From the NCBI GenBank assembly GCA_002439165.1, contig DJTE01000032.1, positions 1 to 64,000 of the forward strand: DNA of 64,000 nt. Direction: 5' to 3'. Shown here in pieces: positions 28,001 to 34,641 of the stretch. The position numbers were made by a program, and so were the translations under genes. A model generated the notes under the pieces. That model saw only the letters and a program-made list of their open reading frames with translations, did no database searches and was not told the DNA's origin. Position 1 is the first letter of the stretch. Each line of letters starts with the position of its first letter. The DNA is from Chryseobacterium indologenes. GTDB taxonomy: Bacteria; Bacteroidota; Bacteroidia; Flavobacteriales; Weeksellaceae.

Positions 28001-28550
28001 AACAGGTAGTACATATAAGGGGAATAATACTTTTATAAAAAATTTTTATAAATCCCTTGCTACACTTAAAAAAAATAATGCAGATGGAATTATCAATAGT
28101 TTAGAGAATCATAAGGAGAAAATAATAATATCCCAAACATCAGGGTCAAGTTTTGCTTCATACACTGAAAAAGAAATACAATGGAATGATAAACAAGGAA
28201 TTGAAACTAACAAAAGTGTTTCACTAACTCCAACACTTATACTAAATCATGAGGGAGACCACATGTTGGATGCCTTAAAAAATCCCAAACAGCATGCAGA
28301 AAATTCGCAAGCTGATAAAGATAATCCTTATTCTAATAAGGAAGAAGAGAGAGTAATTAAAGGATCTGAACAAGAAACGGCAAAAAAACTAGGTTTAATT
28401 GAAGAAGGAGAAATAACAAGAGATGACCATGGGGGGCACCCCTATAAAGCATCTGATGTAAATGAAAAGGTTTCTCCAAGTACCAGTACATTTCCAAAAA
28501 TTGACGAAGTTATTATCACTGTACCTAAAAAAAATAAAAATGGTAATTAA
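25044..28550 (+). CDS. RHS core protein with HEGDH metallopeptidase-like toxin tip
   Basis: This 1168-residue polymorphic toxin candidate has a signal peptide (about 1-23, 'LLLAFFTLPKAQ'), then a DUF6443-like opening 'ITYFDGLGRPKQVISVRATP', YD repeats such as 'YAYDGLNRLSAGFYQ', and the RHS core with 'YNYTDHLGNVRLSYTD', 'EMNDYYPFGLLHNYT', 'GARFYMSDIGRW' and 'VDPLAEK'. The core ends at the DPDGR boundary (about residues 963-967). The tip of about 200 residues is much more A+T-rich and contains HEGDH at 1069-1073 and the acidic stretch EEERVIKGSEQE near 1100, the arrangement of HExxH zinc peptidase tips. The putative immunity gene overlaps its 3' end. Confidence 0.85.
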   Translation: MKKQFILKIMSVLLLAFFTLPKAQTTSENYVQSKTCLSEDCVKKTETITYFDGLGRPKQVISVRATPQGQDLVVPVTYDHYGRQLKDILPVPAPSMGSGYHSGITNENAANTYYGSTNAFSEKQIENSPLDRLLQEAKPGDSWKLSSGHTKKYRYETNADKEVLKFITVTTINTVNGVSNTVSSLSVSPDDSGSYPAGVLYKNTVTDEDGNPVTQFLNGRGQVVLIRRTDGTNNADTYYVYNEYSQNVFVIPPKAVQQIGQNSNSISQNILDDLCYRYSYDGRKRVVEKKLPGKGWEYMVYDKADRLVLTQDANLRKSGEWIFTKYDEFSRPVYTGILYSPASRQAQVNVVEGMALNIETRSSSGWNNSGMNVFYTNSTAYPTTNFKLLTVNYYDTYPPELTAIPQLILDQPAMAQELDRFNDASTKGLLTASYPKNIEDDNWTKTYYFYDTKARAIATYTTNYLGGYTNTQTRLDFAGLPQERYISHKRTTASPEVAIEERFTYDHQNRLLVHKHKVDSNPEEILARNSYNEISQLETKKVGGKNIGSPLQTVNYQYNIRGWMTQINDPSNLGNDLFGYKINYNLREGQETPNNDYSSLKVKPRFNGNIAEIAWKTLTEENEPLKRYGYAYDGLNRLSAGFYQKQGSETAKEYFEIPEYDLNGNITRLKRSAALQMGNTAAIVIDNLKYDYTGNKLTKVTDLQQNPSGYPYLANPGTIGYDNDNGNGNGNMTSHPDKGISSIQYNYLNLPKQITQNAKVTNYTYRADGVKVKKLFGDIETDYLDGFQYKSTKPSEAGDGWVIIDPNEVAEMKLRIIPTSEGYYDALSGRYVYNYTDHLGNVRLSYTDANKDGIIQPRKYQAMKCTESPAGNVCYMDWRPGEIVEMNDYYPFGLLHNYTVTTQNAYQYKYNGKELQETGMYDYGARFYMSDIGRWGVVDPLAEKHRRHSPYNYAVNNPIMFIDPDGRDIIIHYKNSKGKLMTYDYKTGSTYKGNNTFIKNFYKSLATLKKNNADGIINSLENHKEKIIISQTSGSSFASYTEKEIQWNDKQGIETNKSVSLTPTLILNHEGDHMLDALKNPKQHAENSQADKDNPYSNKEEERVIKGSEQETAKKLGLIEEGEITRDDHGGHPYKASDVNEKVSPSTSTFPKIDEVIITVPKKNKNGN

Positions 28551-28929
28551 GAAAGTTAATGTTTTATTAATATTATTTATTTTAATATTTTCATTTGGGA
28601 AAGGGCAAAAAAGTAATATTTACATTGCTCCAATTGATGCTACAACTCCATATTCAATAAGTTGTAACAATCTACTTGATGCTTTTCAAGATAAATTAAA
28701 GAAAATTGAATTAAATAATAGACAAAGTCGAGATTTCTCTTTACTCACCAGATGTTTAAAAAGTATTAGTAACGAGCCTTATGTGAATATTAGATTTAAG
28801 GGTGAAATTTATTTTAAGAATCAAAGGTTTAATTTTTGTGGAGATCAGGCTACAATTAATATTAATGGAAAATATTACGAAATGACAAATGAATTGTTTG
28901 AGTATGTAAAAAAGCTTAGAAGAAAATAA
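28540..28929 (+). CDS. small exported protein, candidate immunity to HEGDH tip
   Basis: This 129-residue protein starts at the ATG at 28540, overlapping the end of the RHS gene by 11 bases. The N terminus 'MVIKKVNVLLILFILIFSFG' is a signal peptide cleaved near GKGQ. The mature part has two or three Cys ('ISCNNLL', 'TRCLKSIS', 'FNFCGDQ') and is A+T-rich like the toxin tip. Overlap, size and codon makeup fit a cognate immunity protein acting in the periplasm. No family was recognised, so the function is inferred from position. Confidence 0.65.
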   Translation: MVIKKVNVLLILFILIFSFGKGQKSNIYIAPIDATTPYSISCNNLLDAFQDKLKKIELNNRQSRDFSLLTRCLKSISNEPYVNIRFKGEIYFKNQRFNFCGDQATININGKYYEMTNELFEYVKKLRRK

Positions 28930-28950
28930 TCATGAACCTACTATAATACT

Positions 28951-29167
28951 ATCAGTACAAGTACAACGGAAAGGAGTTGTAAGAGACGGGAATGTATGAT
29001 TACGGCGCGAGATTCTATATGTCTGATATTGGAAGATGGGTTGTGGTGGATCCACTGGCGGAGAAGATGACGAGACATAGTCCTTATAATTATGCATTTA
29101 ATAATCCGATTAGATTTGTTGATCCGGATGGTCGAGAAGGAAAAGGATGGATTAAAGATAAGAAATA
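28951..29167 (+). pseudogene. RHS core fragment with in-frame stop (orphan module 1)
   Basis: This is a remnant copy of the core end of 27762-27958. It reads 'GKEL-stop-ETGMYDYGARFY', where CAA of the main copy is TAA, continues through 'DIGRWVVVDPLAEKMTRHSP' to 'VDPDGREGKGWIKDKK', and then stops. The downstream tip continues in another frame, so the module is frameshifted around 29160. It cannot be made as a fused protein without recombination into a complete RHS gene. Confidence 0.7.
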
Positions 29168-29808
29168 AGGGGGAAGTATTTTGGGATAAGAATACGAATA
29201 GTCAAAAAGAATTTAATAAGAATTATAAAGGTAAAGAAAAAAGTTTTGCGTATGTAAGTGATAAAAATGATTCTAGCACTTATACATTGCCAAATGGCTC
29301 AGGCTCTTTAACACTGAATACATGGATAGAAAATAGTAGTGAAGATGGCTTAATAGCTCCGGAGATCACTATGACTTTTAATCCAAATAATAAAGATACA
29401 AGCTCTGGATGGTTCCAGACTTATATTTCTAATACTCCCGATTATGATGGCAGTGAAAAAAGTTCTATATCGGGAAGTTTAGATGAAAGACCGGATGGAA
29501 TTAATGTTCAAAGGTCAAAAGATTTTACAAAACCTGAATATTTTGATATTCCAAAGCTTAATATACTTCACGATACTCCTCAAAGAGAATATTTTGGAAA
29601 GAAAGTTGATAAAAACTCCTCTTCAGCAGTAAAATGGGATGCCCAATCCTCAATGATTATTAATGGTAAAGCATCTTTTACAATAAAATGGGGATTTACA
29701 TTATTTGGTACAGGGGCAAAAGATCATAAATATAACCCTCCTACAATAATTAATTCTAATAAAGTAACAAAAGAACATACAAATGCAATACAATATTTAC
29801 ATGAATAA
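29092..29808 (+). CDS. displaced RHS tip domain, unknown activity (orphan module 1)
   Basis: This open frame of 238 residues is out of frame with the core fragment before it; the real tip text begins near residue 25, after 'RNKGEVFWDKNTNSQKEF'. It is beta-rich with many Asn, Ser, Thr and Lys, including 'SGSLTLNTWIENSSEDG', 'SGWFQTYISNTPDYDG' and 'KASFTIKWGFTLFGTGAK'. No HExxH, nuclease or deaminase motif was seen. It is followed by a small exported protein that overlaps its stop by 8 bases, as in the other toxin-immunity pairs. It is probably a silent tip that needs recombination to be used. Confidence 0.5.
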   Translation: MHLIIRLDLLIRMVEKEKDGLKIRNKGEVFWDKNTNSQKEFNKNYKGKEKSFAYVSDKNDSSTYTLPNGSGSLTLNTWIENSSEDGLIAPEITMTFNPNNKDTSSGWFQTYISNTPDYDGSEKSSISGSLDERPDGINVQRSKDFTKPEYFDIPKLNILHDTPQREYFGKKVDKNSSSAVKWDAQSSMIINGKASFTIKWGFTLFGTGAKDHKYNPPTIINSNKVTKEHTNAIQYLHE

Positions 29809-30211
29809 ATTTTTGGTTCTAATAATCATTTTTTTCTCACAATATCTTTGGTCTCAAAATCTTAAATTCGGCTATCCTAAAGAAGTTGAATCAAATGATG
29901 TAATATTATTAAATATGTTTAGGCATAGAGACGGTCGATTTATTGATGAATCTGAAATTAATGAATTATCTACTTTTCTTAATAAGAATAATGATAAAAA
30001 ATTTAAAATTCGGATACATATTTTTGGAGGAGCTTCAAGAGGAACTATATCATATACTAAAAGTCTAAGTAGTAATTTAAATAAAAAATTAGCTGAACTT
30101 AATAATATCATTGAAATAGAAAATTGTGGAGATAAATATCCTATATTTTGTGTAGAAAAAACTGACTTTAAACGTAGAAATAATAATAGGATAGAAATTA
30201 TTTGTTTGTAA
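29801..30211 (+). CDS. small exported OmpA-like protein, candidate immunity (module 1)
   Basis: This 136-residue protein, with ATG at 29801, overlaps the tip frame by 8 bases. The signal peptide is 'MNKFLVLIIIFFSQYLWSQ'. The mature part has a pattern close to the OmpA peptidoglycan-binding fold: 'DESEINELSTFLNKNNDKKF', 'KIRIHIFGGASRGT', a helix 'YTKSLSSNLNKKLAEL', and the end 'DFKRRNNNRIEIICL', where OmpA-like domains have NRRVEI. An immunity role is inferred from position; binding to peptidoglycan is possible. Confidence 0.6.
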   Translation: MNKFLVLIIIFFSQYLWSQNLKFGYPKEVESNDVILLNMFRHRDGRFIDESEINELSTFLNKNNDKKFKIRIHIFGGASRGTISYTKSLSSNLNKKLAELNNIIEIENCGDKYPIFCVEKTDFKRRNNNRIEIICL

Positions 30212-30241
30212 AGTTATCCCCCGATCACGCTCGCGTCTCGC

Positions 30242-30341
30242 TCGTGTCGGCAGATAAAAACAAACCCATCGTTTTTGCAGCGGTGTGAGATTGCAATCTA
30301 AGTCAAGGAAAATTGTAGATAAGCTATACGGAATCATTCAG
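30242..30341 (+). repeat. 100-bp direct repeat, copy 1
   Basis: This 100-base sequence matches 33015-33114 with only two differences seen by eye. It runs directly into the RHS core homology ('GGAATCATTCAG') of orphan module 2. It may mark the recombination boundary of the module array. Confidence 0.75.
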
Positions 30342-31250
30342 CCCAGAAAATACCAGGCAATGAAATGTACAGAATCTCCGGCCGGAAATGTTTGTTATAT
30401 GAACTGGAGACCTGGAGAAATTGTAGAAATGAATAATTATTACCCGTTTGGATTGCTGCATAATTATACGGTTACTACGCAGAATGCTTATCAGTACAAG
30501 TACCAAGGACAAGAGTTACAGGAGACTGGTTTTTACAGTTTTAAGTGGAGAAATTATATGCCGGATGTTGCAAGATTTTTCAATATTGATCCTTTGGCAG
30601 AAAAATACCCAACTTGGGGACCTTATGTTTTCAGTGGTAACAGAGTTATTGATGCAAGGGAGCTGGAAGGATTAGAAGCTGTAGTATTGACGAATATCGA
30701 AGGTAAAATGATTGTCGATTTTCATGTGAAAGTTACACCTAAAAGTGATATGACAACACAAAATATTAATGATCATCTAAGTTATGTATCTACAATATTA
30801 TCCCAAAACTCTGGTCTACAAATCAATATGATTAATAACCCTAAAGCTACTTTTGGCCTTGACATGACAAAGCCATATCAGTCAAAAAAAACAACATTTT
30901 ATAAGGATGGTAAAGTCAAAATAGAAATGATTCTTGGTGAAGCGAGAGTCGGAAATCCGATAAATCAAACAATTACTTCTAATGGAACTCCAAAAGTTAC
31001 AGCACATGAAATCGCGCATACATTAGGTCTTGAACATATATGGGAAGATCCTAATGTATCTAATACTCCTGAAAATATTAAAAATTTACAAAATTCAGAT
31101 GGCAATATAATATCTGACATGCAAGAAAATTCAGGAACAGATATTTTACCACAGCAGGTAGAGAAGATGAAGAAGGTTATAGAAGCATCACAAGCCAGAA
31201 TTAATAAAGATGAACTAACCAAAACTAATAAAGATGAAACTACTAAATAA
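30285..31250 (+). CDS. truncated RHS core with metzincin-type tip (orphan module 2)
   Basis: This 321-residue protein lacks a signal peptide and begins inside the 100-bp repeat. Residues about 17-80 copy the RHS core of the main gene ('MKCTESPAGNVCYMNWRPGE', 'YYPFGLLHNYTVTTQNAYQY'). The core end then diverges to 'FYSFKWRNYMPDVARFFNID'. The tip (about 125-321) contains HEIAHTLGLEH at 241-251, an exact HExxHxxGxxH zinc signature of metzincin peptidases. 'DGNIISDMQENSG' follows where a Met-turn would be expected. It is probably an unexpressed donor tip; it lacks export signals. The immunity candidate overlaps it by 17 bases. Confidence 0.75.
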   Translation: MRLQSKSRKIVDKLYGIIQPRKYQAMKCTESPAGNVCYMNWRPGEIVEMNNYYPFGLLHNYTVTTQNAYQYKYQGQELQETGFYSFKWRNYMPDVARFFNIDPLAEKYPTWGPYVFSGNRVIDARELEGLEAVVLTNIEGKMIVDFHVKVTPKSDMTTQNINDHLSYVSTILSQNSGLQINMINNPKATFGLDMTKPYQSKKTTFYKDGKVKIEMILGEARVGNPINQTITSNGTPKVTAHEIAHTLGLEHIWEDPNVSNTPENIKNLQNSDGNIISDMQENSGTDILPQQVEKMKKVIEASQARINKDELTKTNKDETTK

Positions 31251-31707
31251 ATTACTCATAATAATATTTTTAAATATTGTAGTATTCTCTGCTTATAACT
31301 GTAAAAGTGTTACGGCAGAATTTTATTATAATGACAGAATCGAAAAAACAAATTATGAAAAGGATGCAGAAAAAATGTATTTTGAAGAGGTTCCTAAAGA
31401 ATATCAAAAAACAGATAAAGATATTTTAATCATATTTAGCGGTGCTGCTTTTAAAGGGAAAACAATAATTATTAATAATAAAGATTCAATACACTTTGAT
31501 CTAAAACCTGAATCACCCGAGTGCTATGGAGTAATTATGAGAAAAGTTCCAAAATCTGTGAAAAAAATAAAATTGTCTGTTGAGGGAAAAAAAGATATTG
31601 TTGTTCCATTTATCGATAAGTATGATTATATAGATATTGGAGATGCAACAAAAAGTAGGTGGGGAGTTGGTTACAGCAAAATTCTTCCTAGTTTTTTCTG
31701 TATGTAA
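31234..31707 (+). CDS. small exported/lipoprotein-like protein, candidate immunity (module 2)
   Basis: This 157-residue protein overlaps the metzincin-tip gene by 17 bases. The N terminus 'MKLLNKLLIIIFLNIVVFSA' leads to 'YNCKS', where the Cys could be lipidated although the lipobox is imperfect. The mature part is A+T-rich with strands such as 'KDILIIFSGAAFKGKTIII' and 'KKIKLSVEGKKDIVVPFID'. No family was recognised. Immunity to the metzincin-like tip is inferred from overlap and export signal. Confidence 0.6.
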   Translation: MKLLNKLLIIIFLNIVVFSAYNCKSVTAEFYYNDRIEKTNYEKDAEKMYFEEVPKEYQKTDKDILIIFSGAAFKGKTIIINNKDSIHFDLKPESPECYGVIMRKVPKSVKKIKLSVEGKKDIVVPFIDKYDYIDIGDATKSRWGVGYSKILPSFFCM

Positions 31708-31766
31708 AATTTCTTATAATACCCCAGATTAGGCTCTTATACCAGTACAAGTACAACGGAAAGGAG

Positions 31767-32576
31767 TTGCAAGAGACGGGAATGTATGATTACGGCGCGA
31801 GATTCTATATGTCTGATATTGGAAGATGGGTTGTGGTGGATCCGCTCGCGGAAAAACACAGAAGACACAGCCCTTATAATTACGCTGTTAACAATCCAAT
31901 AATGTTTATTGATCCAGATGGCAGAGATATTAGGTTGGGTAATAATGTTTATTCGTATGAGAAAAATCGAGATTATAGTAAAATTAAAAATGAATTCGAT
32001 AGAAACATTTACGAAGCATTAGATCATTTATATTCTACTGGGGCTCTTAATGTCACGATTGGTGAAGGTAAAGAGGCTAAAACAGTGAACATTATGGACG
32101 AAATGATTAATGATAAGAAGAATACGTTTACAATTAATGAACAAACAAAAAGTGGTGAAAAAAATGAATATGATCCAAATACAAAGTCAGTCAAGTTTAA
32201 TCCAAAAGAAGCTATAAGGTTTAGAAAAGATGGTACTAAATCAACATTGACACCAGGAAATGTCGGATATAATAGTCCATCCCCAAGGCTTGGGCATGAA
32301 GTTATTCATGGATATAATCATCTTTTTGATTCAAAATATGGAGAAAGGAGACGGAATGATTATTCTACAAAACCTGAAAAATCAATACTTACACCAGATG
32401 GAGCAAATCTTAGGTTTAAAAATGAAGAAGAAGAATTTACAACTACAAACTTAGGGAATCAAATGAACAAAGTATTAAATGAAGATCAAAGAACTAATTA
32501 TGGTATAATACCTTATCCTGTAGGAAGTGTGACATCTATAAAAGAAGTTAAACCACCAACAACACCAACACCATGA
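31767..32576 (+). CDS. truncated RHS core with HEVIH metallopeptidase tip (orphan module 3)
   Basis: This frame opens with the RHS core end (homology to the main copy begins near 31743) and can only start at a TTG at 31767, so it probably is not translated alone. The core end matches the main gene almost base for base up to DPDGRDI. The tip (about residues 55-269) carries HEVIHGYNHL with HEVIH at 177-181, then 'FKNEEEEFTTTNLGNQMNKV', which supplies the likely third zinc ligand Glu and resembles M91/NleD-like and related toxin peptidases. The gene ends in a Pro/Thr tail 'KPPTTPTP'. The next gene overlaps it by 4 bases. Confidence 0.65.
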   Translation: MQETGMYDYGARFYMSDIGRWVVVDPLAEKHRRHSPYNYAVNNPIMFIDPDGRDIRLGNNVYSYEKNRDYSKIKNEFDRNIYEALDHLYSTGALNVTIGEGKEAKTVNIMDEMINDKKNTFTINEQTKSGEKNEYDPNTKSVKFNPKEAIRFRKDGTKSTLTPGNVGYNSPSPRLGHEVIHGYNHLFDSKYGERRRNDYSTKPEKSILTPDGANLRFKNEEEEFTTTNLGNQMNKVLNEDQRTNYGIIPYPVGSVTSIKEVKPPTTPTP

Positions 32577-32986
32577 TAAAAATAAAATGTTTTTTACTAA
32601 TATTTTTAATTGCTACATCATGTACAAATCAAAAAGTTGTTATGTATTATTATAATGGATTAGATCTAAATAGCAATAGTACGTGGGGATCCTCACTTCA
32701 AATTTTCTTTTTAGAGAACCATGATATGATGAAAGTGGTAATAAGAGACAAAAATTTGAAAAATGAAATTTCAATAATTAAAGAAAAAATTACTTCTAAA
32801 AATAGAATTATTGTCCCAGATGATGGTAATTATACATTTGCATTTGTTAATAAAAAAGATACATTATTTGCAGATGATCGACTTGAATTTTGGAGATATA
32901 AAGATAAAGGTATTTCATATAAGTTGAATGATTCTTCAAAAAAAGTCATATTGAAACATTATAAGCTGAATCCCAACCAACAATAA
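32573..32986 (+). CDS. lipoprotein, candidate immunity (module 3)
   Basis: This 137-residue protein shares an ATGA overlap with the HEVIH-tip frame. The signal 'MIKIKCFLLIFLIATSC' ends in a good lipobox (IATSC), so it should be a lipoprotein. After Cys it reads 'TNQKVVMYYYNG', with no surface-export acidic signal, so it would face the periplasm. The mature part is beta-rich and A+T-rich. It fits an immunity protein held in the periplasm. The function is inferred from position. Confidence 0.6.
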   Translation: MIKIKCFLLIFLIATSCTNQKVVMYYYNGLDLNSNSTWGSSLQIFFLENHDMMKVVIRDKNLKNEISIIKEKITSKNRIIVPDDGNYTFAFVNKKDTLFADDRLEFWRYKDKGISYKLNDSSKKVILKHYKLNPNQQ

Positions 32987-33285
32987 TACATTTCCTCGCT
33001 CCTGCACGATTGTATCGTGTCGGCAGATAAAAACAAACCCATCGTTTTTGCAGCGGTGTGAGATTGCAATCTAAGCCAAGAAAAATTGTAGATAAGCTAT
33101 ACGGAATCATTCAGTTCAGAAAATACTGGAGCATTATAACCTAAATCCCAATCAAAGATAAAAGTAGAATAATGTTAATTTGTTCGGAAAATAGGGAAGT
33201 TAACGATAGTTGAAAAGAGTTAGAATGAATACAGATGATGCGGACTCAATAAAAAAGAAGAGATTACAATCAGAACTCAGATTAT
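32987..33285. other. end of the RHS module array, no gene
   Basis: The region contains the second copy of the 100-bp repeat (33015-33114) and a few bases of RHS homology ('GGAATCATTCAG', then 'CAGAAAATAC') that end abruptly. A phrase near 33130 ('CATTATAACCTAAATCCCAA') echoes the last codons of the preceding gene ('CATTATAAGCTGAATCCCAA'). It looks like an eroded fifth module edge. Confidence 0.45.
33015..33114 (+). repeat. 100-bp direct repeat, copy 2
   Basis: This matches 30242-30341 with two differences. It also runs into 'GGAATCATTCAG', but the RHS homology is lost right after. A small hairpin (CACGAT/ATCGTG) precedes it at 33005-33019. Confidence 0.75.
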
Positions 33286-34371
33286 TTAATTGATTACCAT
33301 ATTGATTTTCTGCCATAAAATATCATCAAAATCCGAAAGGGCCGGATTGACAGTATCAGCAGCATCGCCCATTCTGATGATCACCAGTTTTCTGCCTGGG
33401 ACTACATAGATTTTCTGATCATTTTTCCCTAAAGCACAAAACATATCGTCCGGGGCACTCGGAATCAGCTTTCCCGGGAACTGTATCTGTGTCTGAGGAA
33501 GGTGGTAGCTGCTTTTACCGTTCAGCCACCATAAATATCCGTAAGAAAGATTGATACTTTGAGAAGTATTTGTGGCACTTTGAAAATAATTGGGATTAAT
33601 GATTGGAGTTCCATTCCAGTTTCCATTATTTAAAGCCAATAATCCAAAACGTGCCATGCTTCTCGTTGTACTCCAGTACACACTGTTGTCTCCGCTTTGG
33701 ATCCAGCTTCCGGTCATCCCAATTCGGTCTCTCAGTTTTGCATTGAAATATTGTGACCAGGGCTGATTTGTTGCTGCCGCCACTACATCCTGAAGTTTTA
33801 CATACACATTATGATAGGCCCATCTCGTCCCTGCATCGGCTTTATACTGTAAGTTGGCCGGACTTACATTATCCCCCAGGTTATCATCCAGTCCTGAAGT
33901 CATGGTCAGCAGATTTTTACACGTAATGAGGTTTTCTTTAGCTAAAGGTTCGCTCGTCCAGCCCGTTCCGATATAGTCAGATACCTTATTATTAATACTT
34001 AGAAAACCTTCCTGTTCTGCAATTCCTGTAACGGCGGATGTCAGTGTTTTTCCGGCACTTGCCCAATACCAGGGAGTGATGGAAGTGTGTCCCGCAAAAT
34101 AATTTTCCATGACAATTCTTCCGTTCTCAAGAATCATAAAACTTTTGGTGTTTTTGGTTTCAAGATAGGTCAGCAGATCCTGAACTTTGGCTTGATTCCA
34201 GTGTAAACTTGAAATAGATTGGGTTTCCCAGGTATCACTGCTGGAAGGAGGAAAGTACATTGCCTCCGTCGGAGAATTTTCAGTCTGAACCGGCTGTTCC
34301 GAAGAATCATCAGAACTGCATGAAATAATAATACAAACAGCGGAAATGGAAAGTATACTTTTAATTTTCAT
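33286..34371 (-). CDS. lipoprotein serine hydrolase, beta-lactamase/class C family
   Basis: This 361-residue protein has a lipoprotein signal 'MKIKSILSISAVCIIISC'. The text after the Cys, 'SSDDSSEQP', matches the Ser-Asp-Asp type lipoprotein export signal of Bacteroidota, so it is probably on the cell surface. The catalytic SxxK is in 'YWASAGKTLTSAVTG' (Ser-Ala-Gly-Lys), the YxN is in 'WAYHNVYVKL', and the protein ends in the usual body 'GLLALNNGNWNGTPIINPNY'. Family members are esterases, D-amino peptidases or beta-lactamase-like hydrolases. The substrate is unknown. Confidence 0.85.
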   Translation of the reverse strand: MKIKSILSISAVCIIISCSSDDSSEQPVQTENSPTEAMYFPPSSSDTWETQSISSLHWNQAKVQDLLTYLETKNTKSFMILENGRIVMENYFAGHTSITPWYWASAGKTLTSAVTGIAEQEGFLSINNKVSDYIGTGWTSEPLAKENLITCKNLLTMTSGLDDNLGDNVSPANLQYKADAGTRWAYHNVYVKLQDVVAAATNQPWSQYFNAKLRDRIGMTGSWIQSGDNSVYWSTTRSMARFGLLALNNGNWNGTPIINPNYFQSATNTSQSINLSYGYLWWLNGKSSYHLPQTQIQFPGKLIPSAPDDMFCALGKNDQKIYVVPGRKLVIIRMGDAADTVNPALSDFDDILWQKINMVIN

Positions 34372-34641
34372 GGGGCAAAGTTTAAATCTGATTTATAGAT
34401 CACCAAAAGAAAGATTAGTTAAATCAGTCGGAGCATGGATTAAGCAAAGGTTAAAAATAACCGGCTGTCTTTCAGGTTGAGTTCGTTTTCCGTGCCTGTT
34501 ATAAAACCCGGACGTTTAAGATTGTGCAGGGGAGTCCGAAGCTATCCGTACCACATTTCCTGCCGTCTGCCTCTCACAAACGGTTATCTGCAATACCTGT
34601 TAAAAATACGGTTCATACAGACTCATATTTGCAGTAAAAAA

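Noticed and set aside
34477..34641. upstream extension of the acyltransferase frame with a TTG start
   Set aside because: The extra 55 residues are not hydrophobic or conserved-looking, and the acyltransferase family starts at the HLRALAV text near the ATG at 34642.
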